Shown piece after piece: positions 1 to 10,306 of a stretch of DNA of 64,000 bases. The stretch's first letter is position 1, and every line of letters begins with the position of its first letter. Position numbers and translations under genes: made by a program. The notes below the pieces were generated by a model, which did no database searches, was not told the origin of the DNA, and saw nothing but the letters and a program-made list of their open reading frames with translations. Origin of the DNA: Triplophysa rosa (lineage: Eukaryota > Chordata > Actinopteri > Cypriniformes > Nemacheilidae); contig NC_079893.1 of the NCBI RefSeq assembly GCF_024868665.1, positions 7,341,485 to 7,405,484 on the forward strand, in the 5' to 3' direction.

Positions 1-138
1 GTGGCCTTTGATGTGCTGTGGTGGGACACTGTGGTAATGGACCATTCTTAAGAGTTTCGTTTGATATGCCGTGGAATGGGGACGTTAAGATGGCCGTCAA
101 ACTTCACGCCCCACAGTGATCCCAGAGCTGCCTTACTT

Positions 139-166
139 TCTCTCTCTCTCTCTCTCTCTCTCTCTA
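139..166. repeat. (TC)n microsatellite
   Basis: Uninterrupted TC dinucleotides for about 28 bp. Confidence 0.95.
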
Positions 167-1016
167 GTAAGTGGGCAACTGGTCTTCCTAAGAGGGTTAG
201 ATCTAAAGGTTAGTTCTGGTCTATTCCTTCTCTTGAAGACTTTCACATGGTTCCTTTGGAGAGACTGAACCAGTTTTTTCCAGCTTCTCCCTTTTCATTA
301 ATATTCTAAAAAAGGTCTTTTGACTTTTAAATTGAATGCAAGGTCTATTTAAATCAGTCACATTAAACTGCGATCAATAATAATATACATTCATTCTTGA
401 CAATCAACCAAATAGTAAGTCACAGCCTCAGGGTAGAATATCCTCACAAACAACTGTCGGAACAACATGCTGCTGAGATCCAATCCTATCGAGGCTGTGC
501 GTTTTTGCGAACACAATGGGAGTTAATAAGAGTATTACAAATCTATTTTGGGTATGCAGGCAGTCCACGAGGGAGAGTTTTAGACTTATTATCACTTTCT
601 TTCAGGAAGGTTTCTGGAAAATTCAATAACAGGAGAGGAGGGGGCTCTCGCAGTCACAGAGGAAGGACGATAAAACCCACATTATCGAGATACCCGCCGA
701 TGATACGCACATACACAGATATACGAAGGTCACAGTCAAGGTAATGCAAAGCGAATAATAACCAACACGTAAATGAGCTAATGGTGACGGTGTAGGAGGT
801 AATCAATGAAATCCTAATATAATCAGCTACTGCAGGGTAATCACAGATAAAGAGGAAGATTCTGGGTATGAAATCATCAGAGGAGGCGCAGAGCTCTTGG
901 GAGAAACTGGAAAGTGTGTCAAGGAGCTCATGTGTACGAAATCTTCAAATGATTATACGGAGGCTGTCACACTCGGTGCTGGGTCATAAGACAGTAAAAT
1001 GACAGATGAGACCGTG

Positions 1017-1061
1017 TTAATGTCTCAATTGTTTCTCCTAGACAGCAATGAGATTAAATGG
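1017..1061. other. Short non-coding sequence with a second copy at 29426-29466
   Basis: Both sites share TTAAT.TCTCA.TTGTTTCTCCT, a 3-base gap, then GCAATGAGATTAAA, roughly 36 matches over 41 aligned bases. Similarity fades on either side and no terminal inverted repeat or target duplication is visible. It may be a paralogous conserved non-coding element or the remnant of an unrecognised repeat. Confidence 0.45.
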
Positions 1062-1633
1062 AGGGCGAATTGAAAGGTTTGCTTGTGTCTCCTAAATATC
1101 AGATATCATATCTCAAAAATCAACATTAGATTTTTAGAACAGATCTCAAATGTCAAAAACTGAGCTTAGATAGGTCAGTAAATAAATCTGTTAATCAACA
1201 ATCGTAAAGGACTATTTAAAAATCACACAGTGTGCTTCAGCTTAAAGGGATAATTCACCCCAAAATGAAAATTCTGTCATCATTTACACTACTCACCCTC
1301 TTGTCATTTCAACTCTGTATAACTTAATTTCTTCCACAGAACACAAGATATTTTAAAGGGGGTATGCAACAGTGTATCATGCATTCTGACTTATTTACAA
1401 TGTTAAACATGCAGGGTTCTCATGGTTAACATGGTCAACTTGTCAAGAAACGAGTTGGATGTATGACGTAGTATTTCGGTGCTTGATACAGCCCCCCAGC
1501 ACTCCAACTTGTTTCGGAAAGTGTTTTATAAGTCTGGATCCCCGTTTCATAACAGGGATCTTGTTCCTTTTATTGGGCAATTCTCCCGGGAATAGCACGG
1601 CAAGGCGAAAGAAATAGCCCGGCCACGCACCAA

Positions 1634-2852
1634 CAGAGGTGGGTAGTAACGCGCTACATTTACTTCGTTACATTTACTTGAGTAACATTTTGGAAAATAT
1701 GTACTTTTTAAGTAAAATTAAAAGTGTGTACTTTTACTCTTACTTGAGTACATTTCTAATAGAAAATCTGTACTTTTACTTCGTTACATAACTTACATTG
1801 CGTGACGTTCCTTCGTTCCTTCATTTTAAAATATGCTTTTTAAAACGCGTTGTTTATTTCAAGGTTGTCGTCTCTTTTTACGGGCATTCCCGAGTGATCG
1901 ATTCTTTTGAGTCGATTCTTTTGAAAGCATTAATTGAACAATGGGCAAAACAACTTGAATAGGCTAATGAATCAGTTCAAATGATTTGTTCAGTTCGCAG
2001 CACGATCTGAATCATCTGAAGCAGGATTACTCACTCCTCGTAGCGCGAAACTTAAGAACACGCAGAACACAGAGAGCGTTGGATGAAGTGGATATGAATC
2101 TATATCTATACAATCAAAACTGCAAATGTGTCATATTGTTTGCCAGCAATGATAATTGCCCGCCATATGCGCGCACCCGCGCGACCTGTTCGTCAGACAC
2201 AGCAACATGCACGTTACCTGTCAGACACAGAGACGTGGGCTTGCAGAAATATACATTTGAAGAACAGAAGGAAGAAAACTTGTTGATGGGCGTGTGGTTC
2301 ACTGTTTACTGTTTGTTTACAAGTAAGAGCGTTTCACAACACACACGTGACACAACACGAGAAAACATGAGCTTTGTTCAAAAATGTGTATTTCATTTAA
2401 GAGAGCACTGCAGATGTTCTAGATCATCTCAGGAAATGCTCTGAGTTTAGTTCATGCTTTAGTTTGACATGGTCTATTATTCTAAATAAGTTGTGTAAAC
2501 TACATTGACATCAGGACTAGATGAAATTTACAGAAATGCTTGTCTCTTCTTCTTTAAAATTCTTTAATCTGTCTCTCTAGTATATTGCAAAGATATCTGC
2601 TTATGATAATTAAAAATATTGATTAAAATGTAATATTAAAATATTGGCGTTAATATTAATTTTATTTAGTAGGCCTATATAATCTGATACAAAGTAACTA
2701 AGTAACTAACTACTTGAGTAGTTTTTTCATTGCATACTTTTTTACTTTTACTCAAGTAATTTTTAAAATAGTGACTTTTACTTGAGTAACAATTTCTCTA
2801 GTTACTTGTACTTTTACTTGAGTAAAGATTTTGGCTACTCTACCCACCTCTG
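1634..2852. mobile_element. Non-autonomous hAT element, 1219 bp, with 8-bp TSD
   Basis: The ends are inverted repeats (CAGAGGTGGGTAGTA at the left, TACTCTACCCACCTCTG at the right) and the element is bracketed by the perfect 8-bp duplication CGCACCAA (1626-1633 and 2853-2860). Both ends are followed by many ACTTGAGTA/TACTTTTACTT subterminal motifs, typical of hAT transposase binding regions. Open frames inside (152 codons at 1986-2444) show no BED-finger or hAT dimerisation motif, so it is probably non-autonomous. It inserted into the THAP-bearing TTAA element. Confidence 0.9.
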
Positions 2853-2928
2853 CGCACCAACCGACGAGCGAGACCCGCTTACCATCAAGATTGACTGCGC
2901 TGTGGGCCTGCAGCTGCGGCTTATTTAG

Positions 2929-3065
2929 GTGTGTCTCTTTGTTCACGGCATTTCAGTGATGGATGTTATATAAATGGTGGATATAACTCTGGATTTGTGG
3001 GTAGTTTGAAACTGATAGATGGAGTGGTCCCAGCGCTAAAAGATGCCGGACATGAACCGCATGCG
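2929..3065 (+). pseudogene. THAP-domain exon relic of a transposase
   Basis: A 137-bp exon-like block lies between a plausible acceptor (TTATTTAG, ending 2928) and a strong donor (GCG|GTAAGTGAG, 3066). In the frame beginning at 2931 it reads VSLCSRHFSDGCYINGG, then continues to LKLIDGVVPALK. The CxxH pair (codons 2940-2942 and 2949-2951) with following F matches the second half of the C2CH zinc site of THAP domains, and VVPALK matches the C-terminal AVPTIF-type motif. The first Cys pair would sit in an upstream exon that I cannot find; the sequence upstream is interrupted by the hAT insertion at 1634-2852. Such domains bind DNA in Kolobok and P-element transposases and in host THAP proteins. 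It is a fragment and very unlikely to be expressed as protein. Confidence 0.55.
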
Positions 3066-3452
3066 GTAAGTGAGACTAAGTCATATGTCTGTGTTTTGTT
3101 CGCAATCGGCGTGTACGTGCATAATGTAAACAACACAAACTTATAGTGAATCAATAGTTATGCAGGGATAATGCGATGATGTAGGCTATTGTGTGCTCGT
3201 GATTTAGTTCCTCCCCCTCCCGCACACCCCCAGGAGGTTGTATTTTTCCGGAAATAATCGTACAGCTGTATCGATCTTTTATAAATGTGATCAAACCAAA
3301 TACTCTTCGTAGATACGAATGCAATACTACTCTATAGGTACTCAAGATTAATATGAGATTGGAAGAAACTGCATGTGTTATGGCAGCTTTAAACAATGTT
3401 GGTAACTGAACAACGGCAGTACCCATTGACTTACATTGGTTTTGAGTCTTTA

Positions 3453-3890
3453 GGCCGTTTCATCGGACGCGCGCGCACCTGACCCCCAGTTAACTTCCGG
3501 TTTGTGTTTGGCTAGTGTCTAATAATATAACTATTTATTTTTATTTAATTTATTTTCATGTTAATTAGTATTTTTATTTTACTGTATAATTACGATTTGT
3601 TGAATTTTGTTGTATGTTCATTTTATTAAATAAACAATTTGTTGAATGGGTCCAGTATTCGGTTGCATTTAAACAAACCGTATGGTACATTGACATCTAG
3701 GGGCTGAGCTTGGTATCGCAGTCTAAATTCTAAATATCGGAGAAACAAGTTTAGTTTTTTTCTTTTGCTTGTTATCAGAAATAATCTACAGGCACTCTAT
3801 TGTTTGTGAATGCGTACCGGAAGTTAAGTTTGGGTCACAAAAATGCACATGTACAGTAACATTTGTTTGTGTTGTTAAGATGAAACCGTC
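3453..3890. mobile_element. 438-bp TIR element inserted in the Angel-like MITE
   Basis: Terminal repeats are GGCCGTTTCATC and, inverted, GATGAAACCGTC, with TA on each side. A second inner pair (TTAACTTCCGGT near 3489 and ACCGGAAGTTAA near 3817) is also inverted. It breaks the Angel-like MITE between 3452 and 3891. No coding capacity. GG-starting ends with short TA targets suggest a PIF/Harbinger or ISL2EU relative, but this is a guess. Confidence 0.65.
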
Positions 3891-4032
3891 TATATGCAAT
3901 AGAAGTGAATGGGTACCACCATTGTTCGGTTACCAACATTCTTCAAAATATCTTCTGTGTTCTGCAGAAGAAAGAAGTCATTCAGGTTTGAAATAACAAG
4001 AGGATGAGTACATTTTCCTTTTTTCACTTTAA

Positions 4033-4848
4033 GCTAGTTTTTGGAGTTTTTAGAGTTCCTGGTCGACATCAAGATTCTGGTTCTGCTAGTGTTTAAAAAC
4101 CGTGTACATGTTTACCTGTTGTCTCCAAACAATTCAGCTCAATATTCGGTTTCCAGTCTGTCTGCTTTCTTCCAAGAAGCGGACACTGTTTCTCCCAAAA
4201 CACAAACTGAGTATGACACCATATGTCACAGAAAGTGTTTGTGTGTGTGGTGCGCATTCATGTGTTTCGCCCTTGTTTTCTGGCTTCCTAACCAGTCTGT
4301 CTGTTTGCATCCGTGTGTGTGCGCGAGAATGAAAATTCAAGCGAGCAACTCCATGTCTCCAGTGCCTGACTGTAATAACATATATCTAAAGATGACATTT
4401 AATCCATGCAAACAAATCACCACGGAGACCATCAGCATTCTGCCAGGCTTATCCGACGAACAGGCGCGCATCAACCCAGGCAGGAGTAATCAAAGCTAAT
4501 AGATGACCGGCAGCGGAGCAGGGACGGGCGGGTGCGGACACTCTACCCAATTTCATATTCCGGCCGTGAGGGGCATCCTCAGAGACAACAACAATCTACA
4601 TCCTCATTTTCGACACTCAGAGAGGAATTCAATTGAAAACAGCGAGTCTCATTTTCATAAATCCATTTCATTCGTATTTACTATAACAGAGGTGAGAGCC
4701 CGTCAAACTGGGGAGAAGTTGGATCCAATCATGGATCGGTGTGTTTTGATGATAAATATGGTATTTGATCATAGAACGAATGTGAAATCAAAATTGGCTG
4801 TGTTTATTTTCAGCAAAAACATCGTTCTCCATAATCTTTCACCAAAAC
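4033..4848. other. Non-coding stretch, no gene seen
   Basis: Nothing recognised. Two overlapping open frames (4041-4499 and 4102-4332) lack domains and codon structure suggestive of a gene. Confidence 0.55.
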
Positions 4849-5151
4849 TTATAGTGACGGTCCACCCAGAAATGAAAAATCTGTCATCATTTACTCACCC
4901 TCTTGTCATTTCAAACCTGTATGACTGTCTTTCTTCTGCAGAACACAAAATAAGATATTTTAAATAATGTTTTGAAACCAAACAGCGACGGTATCCATTG
5001 ACTTGCATTGGTTTTGTGTCCATACAATAGAAGTGAATGGGTACCGGCGCTGTTACGAACTTCAAAATATTTGTAGTCAAAAAGGTTTGGAATGATAAGA
5101 GAATGGGTAAATGATGACAGAATTTTCTTTTTGGGTGGACTATCACTTTAA
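4849..5151. mobile_element. Angel-like palindromic MITE
   Basis: Left arm shows TCATCATTTACTCACCCTC and TTTCTTCTGCAGAACACAAA; the centre shows CATACAATAGAAGTGAATGG; the right arm ends ATGATGACAGAATTTTC...CACTTTAA. This copy belongs to the subfamily with CTTGTCATTTC near the ends and is moderately diverged. Confidence 0.9.
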
Positions 5152-6853
5152 TAACTTTTTTTCATCTGATATCCAATCAATCTCTTGAATAGATCAAGTC
5201 CCACCTCCAGCTTTTCTCCCACTTTCACTTGAAATACATTACATTGACCCAAATATAAAAAATGCCAAATTTTCCATATATTGTGAACGTTATGTAGCTG
5301 CTTTTAAACTTGTGAACCGAACAAATAAATGCAAATTGAACTTAATATTATACAGTAAGACTTCAAGAATGTGTCTGTTTTGGTTCTACACCCATTCGCT
5401 GTGTTTTAGAAGATCAGAAGAACAAGGGCGCTGAAGCTGTCTTGCTGAATTAAGCTCGGCCCTGGAAGACGTGAAGATCACTTATGAGTAATCAGTGCAA
5501 AACATGACAGCGCAGCAGAACGAAAAGAAAACGATTTTCTGGAAAGGAAGTTGTGCTTTGTTTTTGCCCCATGTCTTTACCAAAACAAGGTTAATGGTGT
5601 TTACAAAGACTTTGGTTTTCTCGCTTCTAAGCGTGTGGGATTTGCTCTGTGGTCTGTCAGCAAGAGAAAAGACACAAACGCCTGAACTTTGCCAGAGATC
5701 TCAAGTCAATTGAACAAGACCTCAGGAATTTCTCCCGGAGAAAGATAAAGAGATAGAAAACACACACACACGCTGTTATTTTGTTTGTAATGCCTTCAAA
5801 AGAAGCACCGAACATCAAGAAGGACTCTGAAGAGAGAGCTGAAGGAGAAAGAGCGTAGAGACGTGTTGATAGTAACAAAAAAGAAAAAAAAGCAAGATGA
5901 AAAGGGAGAAAAGAGTCGGACAGCGCCGATAAAAACAACTCTGAGGCTTTGAGTGGTGCTCTACAAAGAGGAGAGACTTTCCCTCACACCCTTCTCATAG
6001 CGCATGGGTTTGGGTTGATCCAGAGTCGGCTGTTCACTTCCAAAGGCACGGACGGAAGTGCGAACACGCTGCCTGACATTTGTGTTTGATTGAAACAAGC
6101 AGCCAGAGACTGAAGGCTGACATTTGAGCCTGAGCGAAACTAACGTATTACAAAGATCCTTCTGGCTGACTGAAACGGGAAGAATCACATTCAACATGAC
6201 TAAAGGAGAGGAAATCTCAAGGCACAAAGTGTCACCTTGACTGAAATATGTAACTATCAAAATGCAAATGTGACAGCTCTATTTCTCAGTTTTTGAGATG
6301 TTTCTTATAAAACGGATGCCATTTGTGTCCTTCATATGCATGTGTGTGAGAAATTATTTCAGGGTTAAACAGCTGATGCAAACTTTGACAGTGTATTAAT
6401 ATGGACATTTTAGGGTTGCTTGTGCAGGGCAAATAGGGCACCCCTCTGTTATAAATCGTTTTAAATCTTTGAATTACTTTATATCTAACATAACATAATT
6501 TTCATGTCAAATTCTTAAATGTAAATCTAAGAGACTGTTTAATGCAGATCACAGGGCCATGAATCCATGAATGGTATATTTGCAAGGTAACATCTTAATT
6601 TAGCATTTAAATTTTGCCAGAGATCTCAACATCAGACATAAAATAACTTGCATCTAAACGCGGTTTGAAAAAGCACGAGCAGTTTGTCTCTTCACGCGTC
6701 CCGTAGTTCAGTTGTTTTAACTTTGTTTATTAGTCAGCAGAATGTTTTTATTTTTTATTTACATGGATGGATTTAACAGTTTTTGCATATTATTTACAAG
6801 AACCGCTTATGGTCACAGAACGGGAAAGTTTTTCGCTGGGATGTGAATCCTCT
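5152..6853. other. Non-coding stretch, no gene seen
   Basis: About 1.7 kb with no recognised repeat or gene. 5700-5960 is purine-rich (GAAAGAGA-type), producing spurious open frames on both strands. Confidence 0.55.
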
Positions 6854-7235
6854 CTACTCCACTTTGGCTACCGTTCTATTTCGCCTACCAAAGGGCGCCA
6901 GCCTGTGACGGCAAATGGGCAGTGGCTCAAGCCACAGAGCCACTCCGTGAAGGGTTCCGGTTCCGTCGGTCCGATCAGTTTCGAAGGAGAAATAACTGAA
7001 ATACGGGAGTTTCACGGGAGAAATAACAAAACAGGAGGGTGGCGGGAGATGGGTGTGAAAAACGGGAGTGTTGACAGGTATGGGTGTATGTAAACAGAAA
7101 TAGCTCATTCTAAGATAATACAAACATAACGCTTCATTATGTAAGGTCTTTATACACCTCTGCACACATAGTTATGTATATTACATTGCATTTCTGTCAA
7201 TAGATCCTACAAAAAATGACACGCTGGACCTTTAA
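6854..7235 (-). mobile_element. TTAA-ended interspersed repeat fragment
   Basis: Read on the minus strand it starts at TTAA (7232-7235) with AAGGTCCAGCGTGTCA, then a segment about bases in GTATAAAGACC that I recognise as a common cyprinid repeat terminus. Further in comes a run of CTCCCGT motifs (6995-7070). The other end is not clear. The 103-codon minus frame through it has no known domain. Confidence 0.4.
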
Positions 7236-7298
7236 TATCATATAAGCCAACTAGAAAAGATGCCCGTTTTGTAAAAGGTCCATTCTCATGCTCAACAC

Positions 7299-7299
<1 letters not shown>

Positions 7300-7332
<33 letters not shown>
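7300..7332. repeat. (CT)n microsatellite
   Basis: Pure CT dinucleotides, about 33 bp. Confidence 0.95.
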
Positions 7333-7335
<3 letters not shown>

Positions 7336-7465
7336 TACGGAATGTAATCTGAAAAAATGGAGAAAGAGACGAAAATGGATGTTAGCCCATCGTGAGATGA
7401 AGCTAAATTGTCATGACAGCTTTGAGCCTTTGATGCCCATCTGAATCATGCTTCAGGCCTCTCTC

Positions 7466-7490
7466 TGTGTGTGTGTGTGTGCGTGTGCGT

Positions 7491-7586
<96 letters not shown>
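7466..7586. repeat. (GT)n microsatellite, 121 bp
   Basis: Long GT tract with GCGT interruptions near its left end and one at 7527. Frames through it give VCVCV and THTHT low-complexity peptides that are not genes. Confidence 0.97.
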
Positions 7587-7587
<1 letters not shown>

Positions 7588-8298
7588 TATCCAGTGAAGT
7601 GACCACCAGACTGTGCCCCTGCCAAGTGATTGTTTCTGACAGCTTTCTCATTATTTAGATACAGAACGTGCGCATCTATCCCAGAAAAAAATGAAGCCCT
7701 TGCCTCAAAACGGGGAATATAAGTTGAAGGTGACTTAAGATATCAATGTTCTCTTTGTAGAAGCAATTTCAAATCATGAGTTCACTTGTTCACATAATCT
7801 TTGAGAGCCATGATGCTAAACAGGTTTGGCTTGACGTCCATGTGCTTTGTGATTGAATGAGTACGGCCCTTCAGAACTTTCACTTGGAACTCTGAACTTA
7901 CTACTTTAGTCAAATGATGACACATCTATCATTTTAAAAGAAAGTCAAGAAACTAATGGGTTTCTTTCACTAGCGGAACATAAAATTTGTTTTGCAGAAC
8001 GTCCGTTGTAGGTAGTGATGATTAAACTTCAAAAAGCCAAAAGTGTTTAGAAGCCAGAAAACGAATTTTTCTGAAACTCTCAAGTGCCTTCAAGATGTGC
8101 TGGATGATGGTTACATCAGGCTGACACAGGTTTAAGTCTGGTCTATGACGTGTTCTGATGGCTATCGTGATCTGTACTCTTTATAATTTTGAGTTTTTAA
8201 TATATTTGAATACAAACGTAAACTTACAAACTTCAATCGTATCATATTCGTATTATACTAGATTAGGAAAGGACTAAGATAATGATGTTTACTATTCT
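7587..8298. other. Non-coding stretch, no gene seen
   Basis: No gene or repeat recognised. Confidence 0.5.
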
Positions 8299-8806
8299 TG
8301 TCATGGTTCTGCCCCATCTTGTCTTGCTTTTCTTGATCGTGTGGCAGAGCCATGGCAGAACCTCTTGTTTCATGTGGGGAGAAGGTAATTTTGGCCCTTA
8401 TGGCTTGCCATACTCTCTCCAGGTCTCCTCATTGTTCCTGCCCTCCTTTCCTCGTTAGTGCTCGTTATTAGTTCATGCCCCAGACCAGTCCCCTCTTGAT
8501 TTGATCCTTTATTTAATGCCCCTTTGTTCTCTGTCCTGTGCTGGTTCATTGTGTGTGTCAAATGTGGTGAGTTCCTGTCTTGCCTGTGTAGTTTAGTTAT
8601 TTTGTATTTAATTCAAGTGTTGTCTTAGTCTGGTTAGGTCTAGTTAGGTCCTTGTCCCTGATGTCATGTTTTATACCCGTGTGCTTTGTTGTTTTACCCC
8701 CACGTGGTTTTCGTTTTGTTTATTATTTATTAAAGTTTGTGTTCACCCCTTACCCGCTGTCTGCACTTGGGTCCTCTGTCCGTGTCTCACCTCCACGTTC
8801 TTGACA
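8299..8806 (+). mobile_element. Solo LTR of a retrotransposon, 508 bp
   Basis: The block begins TGTCATGGTTCTGCC and ends TTCTTGACA, with TGTCA/TGACA inverted ends and the perfect 5-bp target duplication ATTCT (8294-8298 and 8807-8811). A TTTATTAAAGTTTG signal near 8730 may serve as a polyadenylation region. There is no primer-binding site, polypurine tract or gag-pol nearby, so the internal region was lost by LTR-LTR recombination. The 5-bp duplication and TG...CA ends fit Gypsy (or BEL). The LTR at 43709-44056 has a related start and end. Confidence 0.85.
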
Positions 8807-8811
8807 ATTCT

Positions 8812-10073
8812 TTACTCCTAAAAATATATCACAGAAACCTACATGTAACAAAATCATCAGATGCAAGAAGCAACAAGATTTATGAGGCTTTACAATAGTA
8901 AGAGCCCTTTTACATTACCTCACAAGTTGCTCACAATATTTTCACTTGTTTCAGGTTTGTAAGGACACATTTCCAACATTTCTCTCAAAAACCAGACATG
9001 TACACGCAAACATGTACAGTTGGCCCTGCAACATAAAGCACTTGACACTAACAGTGTTGAGGATGAGATCAATAGAAGTTTCATAATGGCAAAAGTCATG
9101 TTTTCTTTTTAACCCATCTGAACATTCCTCTTCTTTCTTCTGAAAAAATAAAAGTCAAATTGAAGTGACCTTGAAGGTGGTTTAAACAAACTCTAACTGG
9201 AATAGATACGGAGAAAAAGAGAAATGGAAAATAAGGATAAATCGGAAAGATTGAAACTGTTGGTCTGTGATATAAAATGTCACCAAAGGGCTTGTGGAGG
9301 TGATGTGGCTGCTAGCCTTTATAATCTCTCTTTCTGTCGATGGTTGTTTTTTTCCCTCTATCGCTTTCATTCTCTTTCTCTACACTCTCTGGCATTGCTG
9401 TACCATCTGTAATTATATCTCTATGGCCTGGGGTCGGTTTGAGAGGGGATATCGCTGATATCCCACTGTATTTCTTTTTGGACATGCATGGCCCTGAACA
9501 ACAGATTCCGGTTCTGCACATTCTTCCCGACTCAAGTTTCCTCATAAAGAATAAATGTAAAGGGGACGCATAAGGAAAAACTGTTTATTGCTTGCTCTTT
9601 TGAGATAAGTGTTTTATTTACCTACTGTAGACGTAGTGAAAACTCTTTCCCCAGCCTCCACTAGAAACATTTGTGGAATCTAAGCTACAAAGTCAAGTCA
9701 TTCAATACATGCACAACCAATAGCATGCATATACCCGCTCATAAATATCAACACATTCTAAATTTAGCAGCTGGGCCTGTCCTATATCAATTTGGCTGAG
9801 GTAGTCCAATAATAACAATTGGATCTTACAGCTTCAATTGTACTGTATTTCAATTGAAAACAGTTTTGTGGACTCTATACAGTATGTTGTTATGTCTACT
9901 GTTGTGCAAAATGCTAAATGGTCCTATATTTGTCACTTTAGACAAAGTGTCTGACTAGTAAATAAATGTAAATGAAAACAAACAAAATTGAAGAAAGACT
10001 GACTGCAACAAAATTAACCCTGGTACAAAAATAAACCCAAAAATAAACCAACATATTGCTGTTTTTAGTAAAT
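8812..10073. other. Mostly unrecognised non-coding stretch
   Basis: No gene seen. It contains the short palindrome GGGATATC-gct-GATATCCC at 9446-9464 and the SINE-type tail at 9931-9974. Mirror-strand open frames at 9182-9573 have no domain. Confidence 0.5.
9931..9974 (+). mobile_element. SINE/L2-type 3' tail fragment
   Basis: TCACTTTAGACAAAGTGTCT followed by GACTAGTAAATAAATGTAAATG resembles the conserved fish SINE 3' tail shared with L2-type LINEs (consensus of the form GGATAAAAGCGTCTGCTAAATG with a TGTAAATG end). No tRNA-like head precedes it. Confidence 0.5.
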
Positions 10074-10306
10074 ACACAGAAAAAAATGATTTCTTATTTA
10101 GTATTTTTTTGTCTTGGTCTGCAGTGTATTTTAATCTTGTTTATAAAAAATAAGTAAAATTACGTTTAGAACAAGCACAAAAAATCTGCTAGTGGGGTAA
10201 GAAAAATTAACCAAAATTAAGTACTTACTTTTTTCTTATACCCCATTGGCAGCTATTAAACTATTTTAATTTTGATTGTTATTTATTTATTTTAAGAAAA
10301 CAAAAT

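Larger units (their letters stand above)
1..1241. other. Non-coding stretch, no gene seen
   Basis: Apart from a (TC)n run, I see no gene or recognised repeat here. An open frame of 115 codons at 397-744 has no recognisable domain, no splice context and no repeat similarity; I treat it as chance. Positions 1017-1061 resemble 29426-29466 (see findings). Confidence 0.6.
1357..3388 (+). mobile_element. TTAA-flanked DNA transposon relic with a THAP exon (Kolobok-like?)
   Basis: This insertion separates two halves of the Angel-like MITE exactly at TTAA (1353-1356 and 3389-3392), implying a TTAA target duplication. Net of the nested hAT element it is about 813 bp. Its left 60 bp recur inverted at 60140-60201, also beginning at TTAA, and its 3000-3190 segment recurs inverted near 45450-45590, so the pieces are multicopy. 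It holds a THAP-type exon relic at 2929-3065. Kolobok transposons combine TTAA duplications with THAP-domain transposases, so that superfamily is a reasonable inference; I cannot see a catalytic domain or convincing long terminal inverted repeats. Confidence 0.6.
1242..4032. mobile_element. Angel-like palindromic MITE split by two insertions
   Basis: The left arm starts at TTAA 1242 with the family terminus AAAGGGATAATTCACCCC and runs to 1356. It resumes at 3393 (CAATGTTGGTAACTGAACAA), is interrupted again at 3453-3890, and finishes 3893-4032 with the inverted arm ending in CACTTTAA. Joining the three pieces gives one element collinear with the intact copies at 22741-23072 and 52240-52546. 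Members are palindromic, flanked by TTAA and carry no protein. Family assignment to Angel is from memory of the zebrafish element; movement would need a transposase supplied in trans. Confidence 0.85.

Noticed and set aside
1986..2444. 152-codon plus-strand frame
   Set aside because: It lies wholly inside the hAT element at 1634-2852 and has no transposase motif.
4041..4499. 152-codon plus-strand frame
   Set aside because: No domain, no Kozak or splice context; includes a GTGTGTGTG run.
7403..7658. Opposed open frames of 82 and 63 codons
   Set aside because: They translate the (GT)n tract into THTHT and VCVCV; the same applies to 34892-35101, 36382-36576, 47177-47479 and 63786-63983.
9446..9464. 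GGGATATC-gct-GATATCCC palindrome as an operator
   Set aside because: Short palindromes are expected in 64 kb and no gene or promoter is nearby.
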